Assembly (NCBI RefSeq): GCF_000024005.1
Contig: NC_013132.1
Span: 4,954,001-5,018,000, forward strand
Reading direction: 5' to 3'
DNA length: 64,000 bases
From: Chitinophaga pinensis DSM 2588
GTDB taxonomy: Bacteria; Bacteroidota; Bacteroidia; Chitinophagales; Chitinophagaceae
In this document: positions 24,818 through 32,864 of the stretch, one piece after another
How positions within the stretch are numbered: position 1 is the stretch's first letter
Layout: each line of letters starts with the position of its first letter
The notes under the pieces: generated by a model
Database searches by the model: none
Seen by the model: the letters and a program-made list of their open reading frames with translations, nothing else
Told to the model about the DNA's origin: nothing
Made by a program: the position numbers and the translations under genes

Positions 24818-27433
24818 ATGAATCTGAACAACTTCACTATTAAATCGCAGGAAATACTGCAACAAGCGCAGCAACTGGCCTTCAATGGACAACAACAGGC
24901 CATTGAGACAGGGCACTTGCTGAAGGCCCTGCTGGAAGACCAGGACAGTGCTATCGACTATTTACTTAAAAAGAACAATATAAATGTCAACTTCCTGTCT
25001 TCCAGACTGGAAGATCAAATAAAGAAATACCCCCGTATTTCCGGCGGGGAAGCCGGGCAGGTATTAGGCCGCGATGCGAATAACGCCATGCTCAGAGCTG
25101 GCTCCAGCATCAAGGAGTTTAAAGACGAATTTGTGAGTGTCGAACACCTGTTACTAGGTATACTGGGTGGCAGTGACGACACTGCCAAATTGCTGAAAGA
25201 TGCAGGTTTGACAGAAAAAGGTCTGAAGGCTGCTATCAAAGATCTGCGTAAGGGTAGTACCGTCAATTCTCAAACTGCTGATACCCAATATAATTCCCTT
25301 CAGAAGTATGCAAAGAACCTGAATGAACTGGCACGTGCCGGTAAACTGGATCCTGTCATCGGTCGTGATGAAGAGATCCGCAGGACCCTGCATATCCTTT
25401 CCCGCCGTTCCAAAAATAACCCTATCCTGGTCGGAGAACCTGGTGTAGGTAAGACAGCGATCGTGGAAGGGTTGGCGCATCGTATCATCAACGGAGACGT
25501 GCCTGAGAACCTGCGTTCCAAGATCATTTATGCCCTTGATATGGGTGCATTGATGGCTGGCGCTAAATACAGAGGGGAATTCGAAGAAAGACTGAAATCA
25601 GTGATTAAAGAGGTGACGGAAAGCAACGGGGAACTGGTGCTCTTTATAGACGAGATTCATACCCTTGTAGGCGCTGGCGCTATGGAAGGCGCGATGGACG
25701 CTGCCAACATTCTGAAACCGGCCCTGGCCCGTGGTGAATTACGTGCCATCGGCGCCACCACACTGACAGAATACCAGAAATATTTTGAGAAAGATAAAGC
25801 CCTGGAACGCCGTTTCCAGAAAGTGATGGTAGACGAGCCAAACGTGGAAGATGCCATATCTATCCTCCGTGGTCTGAAAGAGCGTTACGAAAGCCATCAC
25901 CATGTGCTGATCAAAGACGAAGCGATCATTGCGGCGGTTGAATTATCGCACCGCTATATTACGGATCGTTTCCTGCCGGATAAAGCGATTGACCTGATTG
26001 ATGAAAGTGCAGCCAAACTCCGCCTGGAGATGAACTCCATGCCGGAGGAACTGGACGAACTGGAACGTCGTATCAGACAACTGGAAATTGAAAGAGAAGC
26101 GATCAAACGTGAGAATGATGAAGACAAGCTGCGTGAGCTGAACGGGGAGATTGCCCGTCTGGGAGAACAGCGCAGCACTTTCAAAGCAAAATGGCAGGAG
26201 GAAAAAGAGATCGTAGATAAACTGCAGGCTGCTAAAGGCGATATTGAAAATCTGAAGCTGGAAGCAGAACAGGCAGAACGTAACGGGGAATACGGCCGTG
26301 TAGCCGAGATCCGTTATGGTAAGGTAAAAGAACAGGAAGAACTGATTGCAAAATATACAGCGGAGCTGAATGAAATGTCGACAGACCATAAGCGTTTGTT
26401 GAAAGAAGAGGTAGACGCAGAAGATATTGCGGAAAACGTTGCCAAAGCGACAGGTATTCCGGTATCGAGGATGTTGCAGAGTGAAAGAGACAAACTGCTC
26501 AACCTGGAAGAAGAATTGCACAAACGTGTGGTTGGTCAGGAAGAAGCGATCGTCGCTGTATCTGATGCGATCCGCAGAAGCAGGGCAGGATTACAGGATC
26601 CTAAACGTCCGATAGGTTCGTTTATCTTCCTGGGTACCACCGGCGTCGGTAAAACCGAACTGGCAAAAGCCCTGGCAGAGTACCTGTTTGACGACGACTC
26701 CATGATGACGCGCATCGACATGAGCGAATACCAGGAGAAACACGCCGTGAGCCGTCTGGTAGGTGCCCCTCCGGGATATGTGGGATATGATGAAGGCGGA
26801 CAGCTGACAGAAGCCGTAAGACGTAAACCTTATTCTGTCGTGCTGCTGGATGAAATAGAAAAGGCGCATCCGGATACTTTTAACATTTTGTTACAGGTAT
26901 TAGATGATGGTCGTCTGACAGATAATAAGGGTCGTGTGGTGAACTTTAAAAACACCATTATCATCATGACCAGCAACATGGGTAGCCAGATTATCCAGGA
27001 GAATTTCGAAAGGATTGACGAGAGCAACCGTGAGGACGTAGTAGATGCTACCAAAGCAGAGGTAATGAACTTACTGAAACAGACTATCCGTCCGGAGTTC
27101 CTGAACCGTGTGGACGAGGTGATTATGTTCCAGCCATTGCTTCGCGAAGAAATTAAGGGAATAATTAACATTCAGTTACAACAGTTAAAGGACCTGGTAG
27201 CGCAAAATGGCATGATATTGGAATTCTCTGACTATGCGCTCGACTACCTGGCCGTTCAGGGTTATGACCCTCAATTCGGCGCAAGACCACTGAAAAGGTT
27301 GATACAGAAAGAGATCATCAATCTGCTGAGTAAAAAGATACTTGCAGGGGATATCGATAAGACTAAGCCGGTGCTGATTGACGTGTTTGACGGAGTAGTA
27401 GTCATCAGGAACAATCACACAATAGGCGCATAA
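24818..27433 (+). CDS. clpB: ATP-dependent disaggregase ClpB
   Basis: An 871-residue Hsp100 chaperone that works with DnaK to pull proteins from aggregates. Domain order is the N-terminal Clp repeat domain ([20 protein letters not shown]), the first AAA+ module (Walker A GEPGVGKT near residue 206, sensor [13 protein letters not shown]), a long charged coiled-coil middle domain (about residues 400-530, e.g. [19 protein letters not shown]), the second AAA+ module ([14 protein letters not shown] near residue 605, [20 protein letters not shown]) and the C-terminal D2 small domain. The middle domain separates it from ClpA/ClpC. Transcribed alone. Confidence 0.98.
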   Translation: MNLNNFTIKSQEILQQAQQLAFNGQQQAIETGHLLKALLEDQDSAIDYLLKKNNINVNFLSSRLEDQIKKYPRISGGEAGQVLGRDANNAMLRAGSSIKEFKDEFVSVEHLLLGILGGSDDTAKLLKDAGLTEKGLKAAIKDLRKGSTVNSQTADTQYNSLQKYAKNLNELARAGKLDPVIGRDEEIRRTLHILSRRSKNNPILVGEPGVGKTAIVEGLAHRIINGDVPENLRSKIIYALDMGALMAGAKYRGEFEERLKSVIKEVTESNGELVLFIDEIHTLVGAGAMEGAMDAANILKPALARGELRAIGATTLTEYQKYFEKDKALERRFQKVMVDEPNVEDAISILRGLKERYESHHHVLIKDEAIIAAVELSHRYITDRFLPDKAIDLIDESAAKLRLEMNSMPEELDELERRIRQLEIEREAIKRENDEDKLRELNGEIARLGEQRSTFKAKWQEEKEIVDKLQAAKGDIENLKLEAEQAERNGEYGRVAEIRYGKVKEQEELIAKYTAELNEMSTDHKRLLKEEVDAEDIAENVAKATGIPVSRMLQSERDKLLNLEEELHKRVVGQEEAIVAVSDAIRRSRAGLQDPKRPIGSFIFLGTTGVGKTELAKALAEYLFDDDSMMTRIDMSEYQEKHAVSRLVGAPPGYVGYDEGGQLTEAVRRKPYSVVLLDEIEKAHPDTFNILLQVLDDGRLTDNKGRVVNFKNTIIIMTSNMGSQIIQENFERIDESNREDVVDATKAEVMNLLKQTIRPEFLNRVDEVIMFQPLLREEIKGIINIQLQQLKDLVAQNGMILEFSDYALDYLAVQGYDPQFGARPLKRLIQKEIINLLSKKILAGDIDKTKPVLIDVFDGVVVIRNNHTIGA

Positions 27434-27556
27434 CAAAATTTTCTATTCAAATACGACGATATACAGTTACGAATACCCGGGTAATTCTTTATCCGGGTTT
27501 TTTTATGCAATTCGGATCATAGCGATCTTTCCTATCTTTATAACCAATTGTATTTA

Positions 27557-28120
27557 ATGACGATTCAACAAATACTGTGTAATATCTATCCGCTGCCGCC
27601 TCAATCTTTGGCGCAGTTAGAAAGTATTGCTGAACAAAAAAGTCATCCCAAAGGACATTTGTTGTTAAGGGCCGGACGGATCGAGGATCAGGTGTATTTT
27701 ATCAAACAGGGGATTGCCCGTGCATTTTCAGAGAAGCGTGACCGGAACGTTACTTTCTGGTTCGGACAGGAAGGGGATGCCGTGGTGTCCATGAGAAGTT
27801 ATGTTGAACAGAAACCCGGCTATGAGCATATAGAGTTGCTGGAAGACTGTAAATTGTTTCAGATGGAGGCGGCGAAACTCCAGGGCTTATACCGGCAGGA
27901 TATCAATATTGCCAACTGGGGAAGGAAATTTGCAGAAAAAGAGATCATCAAAACAGAGAACAGACTGATCAAATTACAGATCGGTAGTGCCAGTGAACGG
28001 TATAAGGAATTTATGGAGGAAAACCCGGCTTTACTTCAGCGGGTGCCGCTTGGGCATATCGCCTCTTATCTTGGTATATCGGCAGTAAGTCTAAGCCGTA
28101 TCAGGGCCGGAAAAAGCTAA
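27557..28120 (+). CDS. Crp/Fnr-family transcriptional regulator
   Basis: A 187-residue cyclic-nucleotide-binding-fold regulator. The cNMP-like beta-roll spans about residues 20-110 (GHLLLRAGRIEDQVYFIKQG then IARAFSEKRDRNVTFWFG), followed by the long dimer helix and a short C-terminal helix-turn-helix (VPLGHIASYLGISAVSLSRI). The conserved cAMP residues are not present, as is usual for this Bacteroidota branch. The ATG at 27557 is preferred over the TTG at 27548. A -7-like TATCTTTA lies at 27533. The SMR exporter starts 61 bases downstream and is a possible target. Confidence 0.88.
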   Translation: MTIQQILCNIYPLPPQSLAQLESIAEQKSHPKGHLLLRAGRIEDQVYFIKQGIARAFSEKRDRNVTFWFGQEGDAVVSMRSYVEQKPGYEHIELLEDCKLFQMEAAKLQGLYRQDINIANWGRKFAEKEIIKTENRLIKLQIGSASERYKEFMEENPALLQRVPLGHIASYLGISAVSLSRIRAGKS

Positions 28121-28181
28121 TTATTTAACATTTGTAAAGTCCAGGCGTCTATTCAGGGTCTAATTTTGCCCCGAAATAAAA

Positions 28182-28517
28182 ATGACTATGAACTGGATCA
28201 TTCTGATAATCGGCGGACTATTCGAAGTAGGATTTACTTTTAGCTTAGGGAAAGCAAAAGAGGCGACAGGTAATACGGTATATTTCTGGTATGCCTGTTT
28301 TGCGGCCTGTCTGACATTGAGCATGTATATGCTGATGAAGGCCACGCAGACCTTGCCCCTGGGTACCGCTTATGCCGTATGGACGGGTATTGGCGCGGTA
28401 GGTACCGTATTGGTAGGTATCCTTGTATTTAAGGAGCCGGCTACCTTTCTGCGTGTATTGTTCATTACGACGCTGATCGGCTCTATTATCGGCTTAAAAG
28501 TGGTTTCACCGCACTAA
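28182..28517 (+). CDS. Small multidrug resistance (SMR) exporter, SugE/Gdx-like
   Basis: A 109-111 residue inner-membrane protein with four transmembrane helices. The conserved membrane Glu is in IIGGLFEVGFTFSLG, and the helix-3/4 motif TAYAVWTGIGAVGTVLVGI is typical of SMR proteins. The order matches the SugE/Gdx branch, which exports guanidinium or quaternary cations; the exact substrate is inferred. Two start codons are possible, ATG 28182 and ATG 28188; the latter gives the usual MNWI start. It follows a Crp-like regulator and is closed by a terminator. Confidence 0.88.
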   Translation: MTMNWIILIIGGLFEVGFTFSLGKAKEATGNTVYFWYACFAACLTLSMYMLMKATQTLPLGTAYAVWTGIGAVGTVLVGILVFKEPATFLRVLFITTLIGSIIGLKVVSPH

Positions 28518-28542
28518 ATAACACTTGTCTTTATCATAGCAG

Positions 28543-28600
28543 ACCTGATGGAGGAACATTTTGGAACAAAATGCGCCGCTCCATCAGGTTTCCTTTTTAT
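28543..28600 (+). terminator. Terminator after the SMR gene
   Basis: ACCTGATGGAG (28543-28553) and CTCCATCAGGT (28579-28589) form a perfect 11-bp stem, followed by TTCCTTTTTAT. Confidence 0.85.
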
Positions 28601-28717
28601 AGAACCTTTACTAATCACCTTCGGGTTTCTGGCTGAAGGATCGCTATCACAAAGCTGGTGTTAGGTCTGTACTCACGGCGCGTCATTTTTCTGTATTTTT
28701 GGTACAAAGCAACATTT

Positions 28718-29197
28718 ATGATCGGAGAAAGAGAAAAACGGTTTATGCAGATGGCGGTGGACCTTTCCCGCGAGGGGATGGAAAAAGGGGACGGCGGTCC
28801 TTTCGGCGCTATCGTTGTACGGGGAGAAGAGATCGTAGGACGTGGCTGGAACCAGGTATTGTCATTCAATGACCCTACGGCGCATGCGGAAGTCGTAGCG
28901 ATCAGGGATGCCTGTGCCAATCTGAATACCTTCCAGCTACACGATTGTGAGATATTTACCTCCTGTGAACCCTGCCCGATGTGCCTGGGGGCTATTTACT
29001 GGGCCAGACCCCAACGTGTGTATTTCGCCAATACAAAGGACGATGCCGCAGCCATTGATTTTGATGACTCATTTATCTACCGGGAAATTCAGGTACCACA
29101 CTCAGATAAGAAGATCCCGTTTATAGCGTTTCCGTCTGCATCCGCTGCTGCGGTATTCAGGGATTGGCAGATTAAAGGAGACAGGACGCTGTATTAA
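28718..29197 (+). CDS. guaD: Guanine deaminase, cytidine-deaminase-fold type
   Basis: A 159-residue zinc enzyme that deaminates guanine to xanthine. It closely follows the small Bacillus GuaD pattern: GGPFGAIVVRGEEIVGRGWN, NDPTAHAEVVAIRDAC (zinc His and catalytic Glu), CEPCPMCLGAIYWARP (two zinc Cys) and the GuaD-specific end FDDSFIYREI. The TadA-type tRNA-binding residues are absent. The ATG at 28718 begins the domain; the open frame extends upstream. The stop codon abuts a heptad array. Confidence in guanine rather than another purine is good but rests on motif memory. Confidence 0.88.
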   Translation: MIGEREKRFMQMAVDLSREGMEKGDGGPFGAIVVRGEEIVGRGWNQVLSFNDPTAHAEVVAIRDACANLNTFQLHDCEIFTSCEPCPMCLGAIYWARPQRVYFANTKDDAAAIDFDDSFIYREIQVPHSDKKIPFIAFPSASAAAVFRDWQIKGDRTLY

Positions 29198-29590
29198 TTA
29201 GGAATTAGCAATTAGGAATTAAGAATTGGTTAGCCTTTATATGGAGAAAGAGCTTTCAGGGGAGAGCTATGTGAATTAGGAATTAAGAATTAAGAATTAA
29301 GAATTAAGAATTAGGAATTAGGAATTAGGAATTAGGAATTAGGAATTAGGAATTTTGCCTTATTATGAAACAGAAAATTGATAATCAGAGAGATTATCGC
29401 AATTCTTATTTTTTTGTGATCAGGTAATGATGAAGCGGCCGCTCGGTTATACCGGGCGGCCGCTTCATAGTAAAATATTTAGAATAAAAAATCAGAGATT
29501 GTCAGCCCTACTTGTGTAGAGAGGCTTTCTATTTAAACGTAAGGCTAAGCAATTCCTAATTCTTAATTCCTAATTCCTAATTGAAATGAA
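29198..29590. repeat. Intergenic element bounded by inverted heptad arrays
   Basis: Arrays reading AATTAGG/AATTAAG lie at 29194-29229 and 29273-29354 (about eleven and a half heptads), and the inverse orientation (AATTCCT/AATTCTT) lies at 29550-29582. The spacer holds the GC-rich hairpin at 29430-29468. The first array overlaps the guaD stop codon and the last ends 8 bases from the stop of the convergent small gene. No protein gene is supported. Confidence 0.85.
29430..29468. terminator. GC-rich bidirectional hairpin
   Basis: A perfect 13-bp stem, ATGAAGCGGCCGC / GCGGCCGCTTCAT, with inner CGGT/ACCG pairing, flanked by T-rich DNA to the left and A/T-rich DNA to the right. It lies between convergent genes and may end both transcripts. 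Confidence 0.7.
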
Positions 29591-29773
29591 TTAGGCAGCT
29601 TTTTTAGGCGCAGCGTGATGTGCTTTGTGCATTTTAGCAGTTGTGTCTGCAGCTGGTTTCTCGGTTTTAGCTTTTTCTTTCTTAGCAGGTTTCGCAGCTG
29701 GCGTCTGTGCGAAAGTGACAGCGCTAACACTCATAAATACCGCTGCTACAATAAGACCTTTTTTAATGTTCAT
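29591..29773 (-). CDS. Small Lys/Ala-rich secreted protein
   Basis: A 60-residue precursor. Signal peptide MNIKKGLIVAAVFMSVSAV with cleavage near TFAQ leaves a mature part almost wholly of Ala, Lys, Pro and His (AAKPAKKEKAKTEKPAAD, HKAHHAAPKKAA). The ATG at 29773 begins the signal peptide. It is probably periplasmic and cationic. A second protein of the same type lies on the other side of the hybrid kinase gene (32329-32565). No family function was recognised. Confidence 0.6.
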   Translation of the reverse strand: MNIKKGLIVAAVFMSVSAVTFAQTPAAKPAKKEKAKTEKPAADTTAKMHKAHHAAPKKAA

Positions 29774-29915
29774 GATCGTAAGTTTTAAAAATGTGTTTGA
29801 GAGATGAATTGTTTTCAATTACTGAAGTAAAGGTACTGCTGGAATGAGCGCGTATCGGGTGGTTTCGGTGAAAAGGGGCTAAGTGTCGTTGAAAAGCCTC
29901 AATCGGGAGGCGGGC

Positions 29916-32126
29916 CTAAAAAAGCAATTGCAGCGTCTCCTGTAAAGCCTGTACACACAGGCGTTTCAGGGTATTGAACTGGTCGGATACCAGGGCTTTG
30001 TCATAGTTAACTTCCAGGTGTTCAAATGATTCCAGTATCGGATACAGATGGGCTTCCAGTCCGATAAAGGAAATAGTGGTTTTCAGCGTATGTGCGGTGC
30101 GACGTATATCTGTAGCAGCTTCCTCATCGATCGCCTTTTTGAGCATCGAAAGATCCTCTGGTAGCTGTGTGACGAACTGTGTCAGCATATTCTGTTCAAA
30201 CGCTTTATCTCCACGGGATAGCTGTTGCAGATATTCCAGTTGTACAAGGGAAGATTCCCCGTTGTATGCATAACCATTATGCGGATGGGGGTGTACATAA
30301 TGCTCCGGCGTACTGCTTTTGCCGGTAAAGACCTGTATCATCCGGTAGAGTTCTTCTTCCCGTATCGGTTTCGCCAGGTATTCATTCATGCCAGTCTGCA
30401 GGCATTTCTCTCTTTCTCCGGCCATGGCGTGTGCGGTCATGGCGACGATCGGAATATTGGAGTGTAGTTCTTCCCGGATCTTCCTGGTGGCCGTGTAACC
30501 GTCCATTTCAGGCATCTGCAGATCCATCAGGATCAGGTCGAAATGTTGTTTTGAGAGGGCATTGACAGCTTCTTGTCCGTTAGCGACCAGCTGATAATGC
30601 AGTTGCCTGTTACCCAACAGATGCCGCAACAGGTTCTGGTTCATGCGGTTGTCCTCCGCTACCAGCAAGCGTATATCGGGTTGTTGCGGCAAGGTAAAAT
30701 GCTCCTGAGAGTACCCTGAAAGTTCAGTCCCTTCGGCCAGCAGTTCACCCTGTGTATAGGGGAGTTGTACCAGGAAGGTGCTGCCTTTTCCCAATTCGCT
30801 TTCCACGCTGATCGTACCGTGTTGTAGTTCTACAAGTTGTTTTACGATGGTCAGTCCTAAACCGGTACCCCCGTATTTACGGGTGATATCTGCCTCTGCC
30901 TGGTTGAAGCGGTCAAATATAGTAGACAGTTTGTTGGGAGAGATACCAATACCGGTATCTGCTATGGTGAACAGTAAACGTATGCCGGATTCATTCCCGC
31001 CGACCGGTGAAACCCTGACTGTCACCTGTCCCTGTGGGGTGAATTTAATCGCGTTGTTGACCAGGTTAACAAGCACCTGGGTCAGGCGCATTACGTCTCC
31101 ATAAAGGATGTCGGGTACGCCTGCGTCTATATGGACGCTCAGGTCCAGTAATTTTTCCTGCGCTTTTGGCTGGAACATCAGCTGAAGGGAGTGCATCATT
31201 CCCCTGAGACTAAATGATACCGGCTCCAGGCGCATCATACCTGATTCTATTTTAGAGATGTCGAGTATATCGTTGATGATATCCAGCAGGTTTTCGCCTG
31301 CATGTTGGATGGAGGCCACATATTCCCTGGATTTTTCATTCAGGGGTTGCTGTTGCAGCAGATGGGTGAAGCCTAATACGGCGTTCATGGGCGTCCTGAT
31401 CTCGTGGCTCATATTGGCGAGGAACTGGTCTTTGACCACGGTGAGCTTCTTTTCCTGCTGCCGCGAATGGTCGAGTGCTTCTATCAGCTGTTCCTGCTTG
31501 TAAATACGGCTGGTGATATAGAGAAATGACAGCAGACTGGATAAACAGGCAAAAAAGAGCATAATAGTGCCCCAGTTTAATGCTTTTTGTCCGCTGGTGT
31601 CAATAAGGTGTGTTGTATGGTTCACTTCTGTCTGCCGGGTACTATCCAGGGCATGTAATATCACGTTGATGGCTTCGCCGAGGCGTTTCCCTTTCTGGGC
31701 GTTGATCATCCTTTCTGCGGACCATTTCCCTTTCAGATAAAAACTATCCAGTACGGCTACATTGAAATTATTTTTCTCGTCTACGAGGTAGTTTAGCTGG
31801 GTGAGGAGTTTTTCGGTACTGTCATTCAGGACGAGTTTATTGATTTCGCCGAGATCTGCTTTGATGACGGCGACTTCCGCTTCAATACCTGTGATATTGA
31901 GGGTGTCCTGTGAGATAACGGTACCCCGTACTTTACTATCGGTTTTGGCTATATTGGTCTGTAGTTTCTGTAGCTCATTCTTTACGTTCAGTTCATCCAG
32001 CAGTTTTTCATTGCCGGAAATGAGCTTACGGATGTTCTGAGCTGAGTTGAATTGCAGCACTATAAACAGTACAAGGCCTATTACGAACAGGCCCAGCAGG
32101 TAGTATTTAATCAGCTTCGGCTGCAT
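29916..32126 (-). CDS. Hybrid sensor histidine kinase/response regulator with HPt domain
   Basis: A 736-residue membrane kinase. Two transmembrane helices (about residues 7-26 and 180-205) flank a periplasmic helical sensor region. Then come HisKA with the phospho-His in NMSHEIRTPMNAVLGF (near residue 240), HATPase (VNLVNNAIKF, DTGIGISPNKL, GGTGLGLTIVKQL), a receiver with the Asp in LILMDLQMPEMDGY (near residue 534), and a C-terminal HPt domain with His in HTLKTT (near residue 679). It can run a complete His-Asp-His relay, but no output regulator is adjacent. ATG 32126 (MQPKLIKYY) is preferred over the longer frame starting at 32240. Confidence 0.93.
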   Translation of the reverse strand: MQPKLIKYYLLGLFVIGLVLFIVLQFNSAQNIRKLISGNEKLLDELNVKNELQKLQTNIAKTDSKVRGTVISQDTLNITGIEAEVAVIKADLGEINKLVLNDSTEKLLTQLNYLVDEKNNFNVAVLDSFYLKGKWSAERMINAQKGKRLGEAINVILHALDSTRQTEVNHTTHLIDTSGQKALNWGTIMLFFACLSSLLSFLYITSRIYKQEQLIEALDHSRQQEKKLTVVKDQFLANMSHEIRTPMNAVLGFTHLLQQQPLNEKSREYVASIQHAGENLLDIINDILDISKIESGMMRLEPVSFSLRGMMHSLQLMFQPKAQEKLLDLSVHIDAGVPDILYGDVMRLTQVLVNLVNNAIKFTPQGQVTVRVSPVGGNESGIRLLFTIADTGIGISPNKLSTIFDRFNQAEADITRKYGGTGLGLTIVKQLVELQHGTISVESELGKGSTFLVQLPYTQGELLAEGTELSGYSQEHFTLPQQPDIRLLVAEDNRMNQNLLRHLLGNRQLHYQLVANGQEAVNALSKQHFDLILMDLQMPEMDGYTATRKIREELHSNIPIVAMTAHAMAGEREKCLQTGMNEYLAKPIREEELYRMIQVFTGKSSTPEHYVHPHPHNGYAYNGESSLVQLEYLQQLSRGDKAFEQNMLTQFVTQLPEDLSMLKKAIDEEAATDIRRTAHTLKTTISFIGLEAHLYPILESFEHLEVNYDKALVSDQFNTLKRLCVQALQETLQLLF

Positions 32127-32328
32127 AGTGCGCTGCGGTGTTTTGTTAAAATTACGAATTTGTACAGTGTATTTCTCTTTCGGGGAGAAGGTATCTGGCT
32201 GGCATCCTTGTACAGTGAGCAGGGATAATGATTTTCTCACAATGCGAATGACGAATCACGAATATTGTTGCATTCGTCATCCGCCATTCGAAAATTTTGA
32301 ACCAAAATCCTATTTGTCGACAGCCCCC

Positions 32329-32565
32329 TTATTTAGCGGCTTTCTTAGCATGATGTTTCTTATGCGCTTTTTTTGCATGAGGCGCAGCCGCTGGTTTGGA
32401 AGGTTCCTGTTTAGCGTTAACAGTTGTAGCTTTAGTTGCTGCAGGTTTTACTGTAGCGTGTGCAGTTGCAGCTTTAGCTTTTGCAGTATGAACCGGAGTA
32501 GCAGCAAAGGTTGCGGTACCAGTGAAGATCATGGCGGCTGCCATCAGTATTCCTAACTTTTTCAT
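32329..32565 (-). CDS. Small Lys/Ala/His-rich secreted protein
   Basis: A 78-residue precursor. A signal peptide (MKKLGILMAAAMIFTGTATFAA) is followed by a mature chain of Ala, Lys, Thr and His ending KKAHKKHHAKKAAK. It resembles the 60-residue protein at 29591 in composition and ending, though the two are not clearly alignable. It is likely periplasmic, cationic and His-rich, possibly metal- or anion-binding; this is a guess. It lies upstream of the hybrid kinase in the same direction. Confidence 0.65.
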   Translation of the reverse strand: MKKLGILMAAAMIFTGTATFAATPVHTAKAKAATAHATVKPAATKATTVNAKQEPSKPAAAPHAKKAHKKHHAKKAAK

Positions 32566-32815
32566 GACTGAATGTTTTGTTTGTGATTAACTAGTTTATA
32601 ATTAGTAGTCCTTTTTAGCATGTTTGCATCAGCAACCGTACTGTTTTTATTGTGCTTTTGTTTTTGTTGTCCTTTTCTGTTGTTGTTTTCAGCACGATTG
32701 CTTTTGTTTGATTTGCTGACTCAAAGATAAGACGCCGCAAAGCTGTGTCGGGGCGCATTTGGGTTAACAGGCACGAGTCATCGGTGGAAAAGGACGAACT
32801 GTCGGCGGGATACGT

Positions 32816-32823
32816 TATATTTG
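32816..32823 (+). promoter_or_regulatory. -7 box of the M28 peptidase promoter
   Basis: TATATTTG is an exact TAnnTTTG match, 42 bases upstream of the chosen start at 32865. No clear -33 TTTG was found at the usual distance. Confidence 0.5.
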
Positions 32824-32864
32824 TTCGCCACCGCTTATCTCGACCAAAAAATCCTCTTTTTACA

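Noticed and set aside
25943..26521. Long antisense ORF inside clpB
   Set aside because: Opposite the coiled-coil middle domain; Phe-rich composition comes from the Glu/Lys-rich sense strand.
29273..29354. CRISPR array
   Set aside because: The repeat is only 7 bases, has no spacers, and no cas genes are present.
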